Positions 1 through 10,020 of a stretch of 64,000 nucleotides of DNA are shown one piece after another. Under the pieces are notes generated by a model. The model did no database searches. It saw only the letters and a program-made list of their open reading frames with translations, and was not told the DNA's origin. The DNA lies in the NCBI RefSeq assembly GCF_013373865.1, contig NC_050470.1:15751244-15815243 (forward strand), given 5' to 3'. Position numbers and translations under genes: made by a program. The stretch comes from Monomorium pharaonis. Taxonomy: Eukaryota; Arthropoda; Insecta; Hymenoptera; Formicidae. Numbering within the stretch: the stretch's first letter is position 1; each line of letters opens with the position of its first letter.

Positions 1-59
1 TGTAGTTGTAATGTTATTGACATTGCAATTATTAAATTTTTAGCGTTGCATAAAATTCT

Positions 60-231
60 TGCGAAAAGACCGCACTTGGATTCTACCCCCGAGGTTTCAT
101 TGGAAATTCTTTGGATCAACAACATTTGAAAGTATTAACTCCATCTGAGGCAACAGTGCCAGCGTCAGAATCAGTGTCAGAACCAGAATATAATAGGAGC
201 TTCGATTTTCCAACAGTGATGATTAACGAAT
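60..231 (+). pseudogene. possible linker exon of the P-like transposase
   Basis: An open stretch rich in Ser, Pro and Glu runs to a good splice donor (GTAAGT at 232-237). It lies about 900 bp upstream of a P-element-like transposase on the same strand. In THAP/P-type transposases a low-complexity linker joins the N-terminal DNA-binding domain to the catalytic part, so this could be such an exon. No THAP zinc-finger cysteines are seen, because the window starts too late. The assignment rests on position and the donor site only. Confidence 0.25.
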
Positions 232-404
232 GTAAGTTAATAAGTGTATACTTTTTTGTAAACTAACCATTTTAGCAATTAAAATTGTTATAAACACAAT
301 TAACACTAAAATAACAAAAATAAAAACAATAAATAAGAATAAAATAAAATACAAATAAAACAAAAAATCCTCTCACACAATTCTCTCCACAATCCTCTCA
401 CTAT

Positions 405-1010
405 TGTATTAAAAAATACTAAGTAACAATTAACATTAAAATTGTTATTAACACAATTTAGAGTATTTAGACATAAAAATGTAGAAAAACTTTCATAAAA
501 ACTAATATAAAATTTTTCTATGAAAAAGAAAAATGTGTGTGTCAATCAACGTTAAAATTCTATTAATAAAAAGGATTTGCCATAAAAAATTAAAACTTTT
601 TTTTTATTTCAACTTTTATTGAATCGAATTACTAAGCGTTCATTGAAATTTTAATTTTTAATCTTTGACAATACATGCAAGAACATAATCACTGAAGAAG
701 GTCGTACACCGACCTTCGGTCGAACGACTGAAACGATCGTTTGATTGAAATTGTCAACATTTGTAGAAATTTGTAATTTATCATGTTTTAATGTATTATT
801 GTAAAAATTATATCAAATTAATTGCAATAATAACTGCGTTTGATTCGAGTATCCTCTCATTATTGTATTAAAAAATAATAAATAACAATTGACATTAAAA
901 TTATTATTAACACAATTTACAGTATTTTGACATAAAAATGTAGAAAAATTTTTATGAAAACTAATATAAGATTTTTCTATGAAAATGTGTGTGTCAATCA
1001 ACGTTGACGT
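405..1010. repeat. direct repeat pair of ~150 bp
   Basis: The segments 405-560 and 857-1010 are near-identical direct repeats (both contain TGTCAATCAACGTT and a shared TTAACACAATTTA core), separated by about 300 bp of AT-rich sequence. They flank no recognisable gene and probably belong to the body of the P-like element or to an insertion in it. Confidence 0.7.
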
Positions 1011-1097
1011 CTATGAAACAATAATTTTAGGTATTAATCAACAAGTAGATAATGTCGAGAATCAGAAAACCTATTCAACTGCGGTGCCTGTGGGGCG

Positions 1098-1144
1098 GAC
1101 AATTGTGAGACGCTCCATAAATCGTGGAGCGTCTCACAATTGTC
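1098..1144. repeat. perfect 20-bp hairpin
   Basis: The arms 1098-1117 and 1125-1144 are exact reverse complements (GACAATTGTGAGACGCTCCA) around a 7-nt loop. The hairpin sits at the start of the readable transposase frame, and the right arm overlaps the first ORF codon at 1140. It may be a tiny MITE or an RNA hairpin. Perfect conservation in otherwise decayed sequence is unusual. Confidence 0.85.
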
Positions 1145-3093
1145 AGACGTATCCGGACAGAGACTTCTATTCTCGTATGCTATAACAAAAAACGGAATAG
1201 ATTCGCCAATAATTCAGAAGTGTGTAACTCTCCACTCTGATAAAACACTACGTTACTATGTTTATGGACACTTTGTTAACTCAGAGAAAGCGAAACTCGT
1301 AGAAGTCTTAAATAAAACGGAAGTATTGCCAAATATTTTAGACACATTTGAGAGAATGAACGTATGCAACGGCATAAGCGCCGTTAATGTTTATCACTTG
1401 CAAATTGAAAATGTATTTCAAAACTATCTTCAGCAATGGCAACACAAAGATTGCTCTCTAATCTCGGAAAGGAAGAGATGCAATAATTGCCTTAAGCTAC
1501 GAAAAGTGCAATTACAGAAGAGGCAAGATTTAAAAAGTTCAAAACATTACAACGCATCTGCAATTCGTCAAATCCGGTGGAGAAAAATAAATTAACAATA
1601 ATGCGAAAAAGAAATAGTTGCGAAAGACGTAAAAAGAACCGTGCTAAAGTACGAGTGGCATTGCTACTGCAATCATTGAAAGACAAAAAAGAGGAAATAT
1701 CGAGGATTAATACTGAAAGCTTGGAAAGGAAATGTTCTGATTTGAACGTTCCAGCCACTAAAAAAATTGTATTGAAGGAAGTAATAGAAGCTGCGAAAAA
1801 GAAAGATGCAAAAGGTCGACGCTATACAGAAGAATGGTTAATGTAATGCATATTGATGAATATCCGCTCGCCGGGATATTACGAATTTCTGCGCAGAAAT
1901 AATGTTCTGCCACTACCTTGTGCGCGGACGATACGTGGTTATTTTTCTATGATTAATTTGAAATGTGGTTTTGATGACAACTTTTTACAACTTTAAAAAA
2001 AAATTTTGACCGTAAATCATCTCTACAGCGCCACGGCGTGCTTTTATTGGATGAAATAAATTTGCGAAGATCTATCTCAGTTTGCTCAAGAAATCTTACT
2101 TACATTGGTTTAACTGATCTTGGTAACGATGGACCACAGTCTACCGATATTAATGATCAAGTAACTCATGGTCTAGTCATTATGTTTCAATCGCTTACCA
2201 AAACGTATACACAACCCATCGCTGTTTTTACGTCGAAAAATCCTGTTAAAGGGAATGAATTAGCGAAGATTGTGGTCAAACCTATTGCGTACTTCGAAGA
2301 AAGTGGAGCAAAAATTCACGAAATAATTGCTGATGGCGCATCCACGAATAAGAAGTGGTCGCTATTAGGTTACGTACATTAAGTACGCGACTTGCAAGCA
2401 CCCGAAATTATCGGATCTCAGAAACGGCTAAACCGATCGAGTTCTAACTAGGCTCAATCGAAAGCTTGAGGTCGATTTGTATAAGAAAACTGTATTTATT
2501 TTTCCTCTACGTACCTTATGAGAGGAAATATCACGATGCAAAGTCCAAATGTCAAAATTTTTCATTAAGATACGTCGTCGTCGACTTCAGAAAAAATCAC
2601 TTTCACATTTTTGATACAATAAAGCTTACTACACCTATTGTAGATCCGGGCTAAAGCATTTACTTTTATTACTACATTTATAATTTCCAGGCTACCTTTG
2701 TAAACAGATTTTAAAACTGTACAAATCATGTAGCAGTTGTCTACAAGCCATAAAAACAGATTCCTTTCCTCAATCTCCATTGACAAAACTTATCGATTTA
2801 AAATCTCGTGGTGGATTAATTCACGCCAATCTACGATTTTTTCGTATCTTATTCGTCACGTGGAAACATGTTTCGCGAAAAATGCCAATCACGTTGATGT
2901 TTTCGATTCAACAATTGATGAAGTTCTTGAGACGTATAACTTTACATTTCCTTGTAAAGAGCATGCATCTGATATGTTATCGTATTCCTTAATATATTAT
3001 ATTAGATTAAGGATGAGGCAATATGCCCATCAACAAAATTTAAAATTAAAACAAAAATTTGTGTGTGTGCATACAGGAAAAGGTTAAATGTTA
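1140..3093 (+). pseudogene. P-element/THAP9-like transposase, decayed
   Basis: This is a remnant of a DDE-type transposase of the P-element superfamily, a nuclear enzyme that excises and inserts its own element. In order: 1140-1595 holds an N-terminal region; 1577-1846 a Lys/Glu-rich, coiled-coil-like stretch ending EEWLM; then, after an in-frame stop, the frame reads on with RSPGYYEFLR and LPLPCARTIRGY, typical of the P-element N-terminal domain. At 2038-2382 LLLDEINLRRSI followed by IIADGAS matches the RNase H-like core. After a foreign insertion at about 2385-2690, C-terminal sequence returns (LKSRGGLIHANL; then DSTIDEVLETYNFTFPC) in two different frames. At least two stops, one insertion and one frameshift make it inactive. 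The 3' end runs into a fold-back element. The superfamily call is good; the exact clade is uncertain. Confidence 0.72.
2385..2690 (+). repeat. insertion of a dispersed repeat (family F) in the transposase
   Basis: This block interrupts the transposase frame. It shares the landmarks ACGGCT-AACCGATC, GATTTGTATAA, a GAGGAAATATC-type motif and ATGCAAAGTCCAAA with sequence split between 54600-54637 and 55409-55570. At the second locus a 771-bp fold-back element separates the halves; here they are continuous, so this copy represents the empty site. Confidence 0.6.
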
Positions 3094-4062
3094 TTTGTTT
3101 TATGTAAGAAAAAAGTAAGGAGTTTATTATTACAGTTATTTTTTTTAACTATTAAAGATAACACAGGCACACACAAAAAAAGTGGTTGGTCCAGCGCACT
3201 AGACTAGTCAATCCATATGTATTTTGATTCGCTGAATCCGAATCCAAAATCAGAATTGGAAAGTTAGTTCGCATTTATTAACCTAAAAAAAAAATTTTTT
3301 TTTTAATGTTGGTCCGGCGGACCAGACTATATAGTCTATCCTTATGTATTTTGACCCGCTGAATTCAAATCCAAGGTCAGAATTTCTGAATTAACTCATT
3401 TTTTTCTAACCTCAAAAAAATATTTTTTTATAATGTTGGTCAAAGACTAGATTCAACCGGTCAAAATACATAAAAATAGACTAGTCTGGTTCACTAAACC
3501 AAGATTAAAAAATTTTCTTTTTTAGGTTAGAAAAAAATGAGCCAATGCAGCAATTCTGATCTTGAATTTGGATTCAGCGGGTCAAAATACATAAAAATAG
3601 ACTAGTCTGGTCCGCCGGACCAAGACTTAAAGAAAATGTTTTTTGAGATTAGGAAAAAATGAGCCAATGCAGCAATTCTGACATTGGATTCGGATTCAGC
3701 AGATCAAAATACATAAAGATTGACTGGTCCGCCGCACCAACATTTAAAAAAACTTTTTTTTTGAAATTAGGAAATGCGAGCTAACTTTGCAATTCTGACC
3801 TTGGATGCGGATTCAGCGGGTCAAAATACATAAGGATTGACTAGTTTAGTCCGCCGGACCAACCACTTTTTTTGTGTGTGCCTGTGTAATCATTTAAAAG
3901 AACAAAATTAAAATTGAATAATTAATGTTTTTAATGCTAGAATTATGTTTTTCTCTGTGTGCATATAATAGCAATCGGCAAAAATAGTAGTAATAGCGGC
4001 CGAACAAATAACAAATAACATTTAACCTTTTCCTGTATGTACACACACACACACACACAAAT
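3056..4062. repeat. outer inverted repeat around a fold-back element
   Basis: About 45 bp at 3056-3099 (GTG repeats followed by ATACAGGAAAAGGTTAAATG) recurs inverted at 4010-4062. The pair encloses the 3161-3887 element. It begins exactly where the P-like coding sequence ends, so it is either an older element into which the inner one inserted or an extension of the inner one. Confidence 0.65.
3161..3887. mobile_element. 727-bp fold-back element with perfect 32-bp termini
   Basis: The 32 bases at 3161-3192 are the exact reverse complement of 3856-3887. The termini begin ACACAGGCACACAC and pass into GTGGTTGGTCC. Inside, units of roughly 120-140 bp recur, each pairing a GGTCC(G)GCGGACC-like palindrome with a GTCAAAATACATA block, in direct orientation within an arm and inverted between arms. 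There is no coding capacity, and no clear target duplication is visible. It fits a non-autonomous DNA transposon with subterminal tandem repeats. Confidence 0.8.
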
Positions 4063-5038
4063 TACATACTAAAAGTTTCTTGCCTTAAATAAATATTGTT
4101 TGTAAGTTTTCAAACATTTCATAAGTTTATATATTCGTAAATCTTCACGGAAAAAATTTTATAGTAAAATTATGTATGATTTATTATTTGTGATAGTAAC
4201 CACAAACTATAAAAACATATTTCACAGAATTATACCATATAAGCAGTGTAAATACTATCGTAATTTGATGAAAAACATAAAAATTTACATAATTCCTCCT
4301 TGGTCCGCGTTTACTACTTACCACAATAATTTTTACTATAAAGTTTTCTTCGTATATTATAAGTCTATCGCAAACATTAATTTTATTGAAACACAAATTT
4401 CTTACTTATTTAATTTTTAATTAAAAATATAAAGTTAAAACTAAAATTTTAATTTGTTGCTATTTTGATTTTTAATCGATAAAATTTTGTAATGTTCTTT
4501 GAAAGAGTATAAATTATTTTTTCGAGCACATGAACAATTTCTTCTAAAATTTATGATGACAGTTTACGTTTAAGACTATCAACAAAATATCCTTTATTAA
4601 AAATAAGTTATTTGCTAAATAAAAAAAATTAAATTTATTAATTGCTTTTTTAAGCATTAAAATTTATATTTTTTTGTACATGTATGTTTGCGTACGCACA
4701 TACTTTTTGTCGTTAAACAATTTTATTTTCATTTAAAAAATGCAAGGAACTATCATAGGTCAAAGGGAGAATCCAGTGTTATGCGTCGCTCGTGCGTAGC
4801 CATTGTCACTTGTAATAACTCCCCCCGCGCGCCTAGCAATCTCTAGGCGCTGGAGAGGGAGCGCCCGGGCGCCCGGCGCGCTTGCATTTGCCGGTAGGCC
4901 GAGCTAATAGAGCAAATTTTACAAATCCATTACTCGTTAATTATTGCGAAAATGGAAAAACAATAAAGGACTTTTCTGTTCAGTTTAATGCGCTCTACCT
5001 GCTCATAAACGTTGTCGGAAGGTTTCCATTACACCCTG
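4036..5038 (-). mobile_element. truncated second copy of the 1.2-kb CAGGG element D
   Basis: Read on the minus strand this is collinear with the element at 19889-21082. It shares the terminal arm (GCTCTACCTGCTCATAAAC), the GC-rich subterminal part at 4820-4890, the internal 210-bp palindrome and an AT-rich spacer. The distal arm is missing, and the copy stops in a CA microsatellite at about 4036. The remaining terminus reads ACACCCTG and abuts the element starting at 5048. Confidence 0.75.
4148..4356. mobile_element. ~210-bp palindromic MITE module (copy 1)
   Basis: The ends are inverted repeats of about 26 bp (CGGAAAAAATTTTATAGTAA and its complement near 4330-4356). An inverted, diverged copy lies at 20580-20790 at the same place inside element D, so it entered D before D spread. 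Confidence 0.7.
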
Positions 5039-5047
5039 ATATATATA

Positions 5048-6480
5048 CAGGGTGTCCCAACCCACATGGTCAATGCTCGTAAAAAGGTAGAAGGGATCGA
5101 GATGAACATAAAAGTCCAATATTGTCTTGGGTTAGGTCTAAAAATAATCGAGATATTAATTTTACAAATTGTGCGTATGAGAGCGCGCCGTAGAAAGAGC
5201 CAAACCGCTCGAACCGTAGCGCGGCTCACTGTGTCAAGCATTGGCTGCCGGCGGCGGGGGAAAGAGAAGAAACGGCGCCGTTACCTATACTTCGCCGCTC
5301 TCGCATCCTACCGCACCGCGCCTAGACTCGGTTGTTATGCATATTCGCAATTACTTGACAAAATTACTTAGCAAAGATAGAATAAATTAAAACCGTAATA
5401 AACTTCTGTGACTAAGAAAGTCGAAAGAGAGAAAGCGATAGAAACTTATGGAATCTTCAAATAATCTAATTTCTATCGTAAATATGAATATAGTAAATTA
5501 ATTAAAGTTTTCGGTACATTAACGATATATTTTTTCTTTTTCTTAAATATCTTATTTACAGTATAATACAATTCTAACTTTGTTTCTTATCGAATTGTTA
5601 AATCCTTATCGTACTGTTAAATCCTTGATGAAAACATTGATAAAAATTCGTAAATTCATTCGTAAAATCATTATCATAAATTCACGATTAATTCTCAAAT
5701 TGATAGTTTTTTTTATTCGTCTATTATAATATTTGCCACATCGAGTTCTCTCATCGTTATCTTTTTTCTCTTACACGATATATTCTTAAATATTTCTTCA
5801 TATTTAATCAAAATGATGCAACAATGGAACAAATTTTTCTAACAGAAAATGCAAGAACGATAGAAAATGATATCATTTCTTTAAATTTGTTCTCTTTAAT
5901 TTAGAGAAGTGATGGATTATAAAATAGAAATCAATTAGATTCTCTTGTTTCTATTTTAAATAAATCACTGAAAAACTATCGTAATTAATAATGTAATTAA
6001 AGATAGAAGAAACTCTAAGTTTTCTATCGTCATGAAAGAAAACTTAGAGTTGTATTGACAATACGTGATGTTGAACGTTAATCTCTAAGCATAATTATCG
6101 TAGAAGACGCATCGCGCCTAATCTATTGTTGCACGCGTACTACACGCGTCGCCCGGCCGCACGAGTCAGCTAGTTGCTATGAGGAAGAGCGTTGTCGTAT
6201 TGTTGTTTATATCGGTTCTCGAGCTGTCAAGCTCGTGTATCAGAGTGCTTTGAATAAATTCCGTTCTTTTAAGAAAGCGTGCTATTTTATTTCGTGCGCA
6301 CGGAAGTGCGCAATTGTGTACAGAGTTTGTAGAGCTGGCGAGTGTGAGAGCGCGACGCAAGAAGCGCAACACTATTGTGAAATCGTCACATCAACAGGAA
6401 AGCATTTTTCTATGTGTTATTACAAAGAATGTAACATATTATGGATAAGTATTTCACGCATTTTACAGACATCTTTCTCT
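5048..6480 (+). mobile_element. CAGGG-terminus element, copy A
   Basis: Begins CAGGGTGTCCC after TA. The first ~330 bp, with GAGATGAACATAAAAGT, GAGAGCGCGCCG and TTGGCTGCCGGCGGCGG, is shared with copies B (13548) and C (21089). A common AT-rich part follows to about 5720. From 5722 the sequence equals the reverse complement of B 14430-14845, so this internal segment is flipped relative to B. The copy is interrupted by a solo LTR at 6127-6371. The short ORFs at 5012-5371 are not conserved between copies and are not genes. Confidence 0.7.
6127..6371 (+). mobile_element. 245-bp solo LTR with 4-bp target duplication
   Basis: Begins TGTTGC and ends GCAACA, flanked on both sides by CTAT (6123-6126 and 6372-6375). 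An AATAAA lies at 6253-6258. The uninterrupted sequence can be seen in copy C at about 28400-28435, where the two flanks are adjacent. It is a lone LTR left by recombination between the LTRs of a former retrotransposon. General layout and ends resemble the gypsy-like LTR at 44185-44473. Confidence 0.85.
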
Positions 6481-7109
6481 CTCTCTTTCTCTCTCTCCCC
6501 CTCTCCCTCTCACTTTCCCTCTCAAGCACTACGTACACAAATACAATAAATATTATCACTTTTAACAACATTTCCAATTTGTACTATTTTATTTCCATTT
6601 TGTGTAATTTAAATAAAATTTTAACAATGATTATTTCTTTATATTTTTATTATTAAACACGTTCGAAAAACAAAATTAGCGAAAGTTATCACTAGAACTG
6701 CGATAAATAATCAGCACGATACTTTCTCTTTGAATGTCATATCGTGTTTAATGTTAAAAGTGTTAAAGAAATATTAATCTCGTTTAAAAAATTTTTTATG
6801 ACACATAATAAAACTCAAATAGTATTGATCGGAACTGTTGTTAAAAATGCTGTTTATTGTATTTCTGTAAATACTTTAGAGGGAAAGATATTCTGCTAAA
6901 TTCACGAAATACATCTTTTTATCTTTGTCTTTTTTTTTTAAATATAAAAGTTACAATAATATTCTGCCTTATTTTTAGTATTGCAGAGTTAAAAACGTTC
7001 TCAATAAAAGTTGGACCAACTTCGCAAATTCACGAAAACGCTATCGTTTCCGCACCACCGAGGTAGATAGCTTGGCGCGTTTTTTTAAAAGTGGTTTACC
7101 CAATAGGCC

Positions 7110-7830
7110 TAATCCACTCTCATTATTTTAATGCAATAATTGCTCAAAGTGTTTGCTTTGTGCATCTAAGCACAGTTTGGCTCTTCGAATAATCTGCTGT
7201 GCTGCTCGGCGTATCTGCGTTACTGCATTAAAACCCGCTGATATCGCGTATCTCGACTTCCGTAGATTTACGTATATACTCGACTTTCGCTTTAATATGG
7301 CTCCAAACAAAGTAGTCGAGCACGTTTAAATCTGGCGATCGTGGTGGCCAGGCGATTGGGCCACTTCGACTCATTCATCTATCTGGATAAGGTTTGTCTA
7401 AAATCTTACGCACACGTCGGGAAAAATGTGCCGGAGCCCCATCATGCTGGAAAATCATATTAGCCCGTACATATAAAGAGATATCCTTTAAGAGCGGCGA
7501 CAAATCATTGATTAAAAAATTTGCATATGCTAGTCCGTTAAGTCGTGATGGCAGAAAAAATGGACCAATCTAAAAATTAGTAGTAATTTGTAACAGTGGT
7601 AATTATTAGTAACAGTTATTAATATACGCGTCGAATACATGTGTAAGTACAGCAAAAGAGAAATTCTTATTTTGTAAGAATATTTATCAATCTATCGCCG
7701 ATTACACCTACTCATACGTTAATCGCTCAGCAATATTGAAACGCAATTTGACGAATGGCGTGAGGATTTTCGTCTGATTATTTCACTGAATTACGCGAAT
7801 TAAATACACCGTTAGGTGTATACATACTGA
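7110..7830 (-). pseudogene. mariner-type transposase 3' part, inverted copy
   Basis: The minus strand carries the same C-terminal transposase sequence as 8085-8790, including a HDGAPAHFS-type motif and SPDLNVLDYF, broken by frameshifts. It is the left arm of the long inverted repeat and lacks the N-terminal half. It arose by inverted duplication, since the match continues beyond the gene into ~490 bp of flank. Confidence 0.7.
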
Positions 7831-8790
7831 TGCTTTGTACTTTGCAGGAAAATGGATTGCATCCATTTCACTATCAGCTCGTACAACAACTCTTTCCGCG
7901 AAATGAAATACAACGCGTCCACTTTTATGTAGATATTTTTGATTTCTTATTTAATTCTTTTCTTCGATATTACAACGGTTCAAGACATAATAACCATTAA
8001 TAAAATATTGCAGGACTTCTTGCACAGTGTCGATGAGATATTTCATTTGCCAGTAGTCTTTTCTGGACAAATGAGGCTACGTTTATACCTAACGGTGTAT
8101 TTAATTCGCGTAATTCAGTCAAATGATCTCAGTGAGACGAAAATCCTCACGCCATTTGTCAAATTGCGTTTCAATATCACTGGGCGATTAACGTATAGGC
8201 AGGTGTAATTGGCGATAGATTGGTAAATATTCTTACGAAATAAGAATTTCTCTTTTGCTGTACTTACGCATATACTCGACGCGTATATTAATAACTGTTA
8301 CTAATAATTACCACTGTTTCAAATTACTACTAATTTTTAGATTGGTCCATTTTTTCTGCCATCACGACTTAACGGACTAGCATATGCAAATTTTTTAATC
8401 AATGATTTGCCGCCGCTTTTATCCCTCTACACGTATGGGCTAATATGATTTTCCAGCATGATGGGGCTCCGGCACATTTCTCCCGATGTGTGCGTGAGAT
8501 TTTAAACGAACCTTATCCAGATAGATGGATGGGTCGAGGTGGCCCAATCGCCTGGCCATCACGATCGCCAGATTTAAACGTGCTCGACTACTTTGTTTGA
8601 AGCCATATTAAAGCAAAAGTCGAGTATATGTGTGAATCTACTGAAGTCGAGGTACGCGAAGCGATATCAGTGGCTTTTAATGCACTAACGCAGATACGCC
8701 GAGCAACACAACAGATTGTTCGAAGAGCCGAATTGTGCTTAGATGCACAAGGCAAACACTTCGAGCAATTATTGCATTTAAATAATGAGA
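7810..8790 (+). pseudogene. Tc1/mariner-type transposase remnant
   Basis: Transposase of the Tc1/mariner superfamily (DDE/D nuclease). The central region encodes ENGLHPFHYQLVQQL, then FWTNEATFIPNG with the first catalytic Asp position changed to Asn, then a HDGAPAHFS-like block with the second Asp region, and finally RSPDLNVLDYF with the third acidic residue region. The last 70 residues (8628-8790) end HFEQLL. Several frame changes are present, and an intron-like gap with TTGCAG near 8010 separates the parts. The 5' third of the gene is absent. It is not functional. Confidence 0.72.
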
Positions 8791-9502
8791 GTGGATTAGG
8801 CCTACTGGGGAAACCACTTAAAAAAAACGCGCCAAACTATCTATTTCGATGGTGGTGCGGAAACGATAGCGTTTTCGTGAATTTGCGAAGTTGGTCCAAC
8901 TTTTTGTTACGTCCGGCAGACTCCACGATTTCCCTTCGTCAGAGAAACAAATAATTTACAAAAGAAATTCTGTTTCAACGGTCTCTGATAATTTTTTATG
9001 CGTCTAGAATTAGTCTGTTAGAAACGTGACGACAAACATAGATGGACGAAACGACAAGTTGATAATTCCGACTCCTTTTAAACATTGAGTCAACAAATAA
9101 TAAATTCTGAAGAGAAATTCAAAAACAAACATGGGATCTAAGCAAAGTTTCACGTTTTCTCACAAAAAATGAGCAATAAAATATCTAAACATAAGCAAAA
9201 AACCGTTTCCTCCATCTGCAAACTATACCGTAGCACGTCTAGCACGATAGAAAAAATTATTTATCTCTTAAACCCAAAGGGAAGATAACCTACGCGATAG
9301 GTCGGATCCCTTCGATAAAATTGAAAGAATGTGGGAGGAAACAAAGATATTTTCGACAGAGTACTCAACGTATGATTGGTCAAAAAGGAAAAACTATTTT
9401 TCCATCAAGAAAACGTAGAATTCACCCACCACACAATCCTGAAAAGAGTCCTATCAATTAGAATATTTGAACCACCTACATCTGGATCCTCCCCCTGTAA
9501 GA

Positions 9503-9516
9503 CTCTGTATATATAA
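9503..9516 (+). promoter_or_regulatory. TATA box of the LTR-like insertion
   Basis: CTGTATATATAATA lies about 30 bp before GTGAGTTGTGAGTTCAGTTACG, an arrangement like an RNA polymerase II core promoter with an initiator. It supports reading the block as an LTR whose transcript would start near 9545. Confidence 0.4.
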
Positions 9517-9885
9517 TACCAAATCTTGAAAAGTTAGTGAGTTGTGAGTTCAGTTACGTTTAGAGTGTGCAGTACAGTTTAGAGTTCGCAGTTCGATTCG
9601 CAGTAACGAGTAAGAGAGTTAGTTAGTTAGTTAGTAATCATGTAGAATCAGTACGCGATTAAACTATAGTACCGTTCCAGTCAGGAAATCCCTTCAATTC
9701 CAACGGATTTATTCGAGAACCAGTAATGAGTAAGTCCCACAATCACAATTTCTCTCTTTGTTTTTACGTTACTCATCTACTCCCTTCCGTTTTAATTCTT
9801 TAAGACGCCCTCCTATTATTTATAAATAATTCCTTCTTAGAGTTTTTCGTCCCCCTTCTTTCCCCGGTTTGCGGATGCGAGCCCT

Positions 9886-10020
9886 GCCGTTCGAAAGTCT
9901 GACCGGCCGTTCCGGTGCGCGGATTCCGAGGCTGCCGTTCGAGAGTCCGATTGGCCGTTCCGGTGCGCGGATTCCGAGGCTCGAGAGTTTGACCGGTCGT
10001 TAAGGTACCCGGATTCCGCC
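9886..10020. repeat. 48-bp GC-rich tandem repeat, ~2.7 copies
   Basis: Units start at 9886 and 9934 and are nearly identical (GCCGTTCGA..., GGCCGTTCCGGTGCGCGGAT, TCCGAGGCT). The third copy is partial and diverged. The reading frame through it on the minus strand (9837-10067) only translates the repeat. Confidence 0.8.

Noticed and set aside
306..1001. Phe/Ser-rich minus-strand ORFs of 60-80 codons
   Set aside because: They only reflect the direct AT-rich repeat pair; no domain or context supports a protein.
4861..5371. CpG-rich block as a host promoter
   Set aside because: The same GC-rich blocks recur in elements D, A, B and C, so they are transposon sequence.
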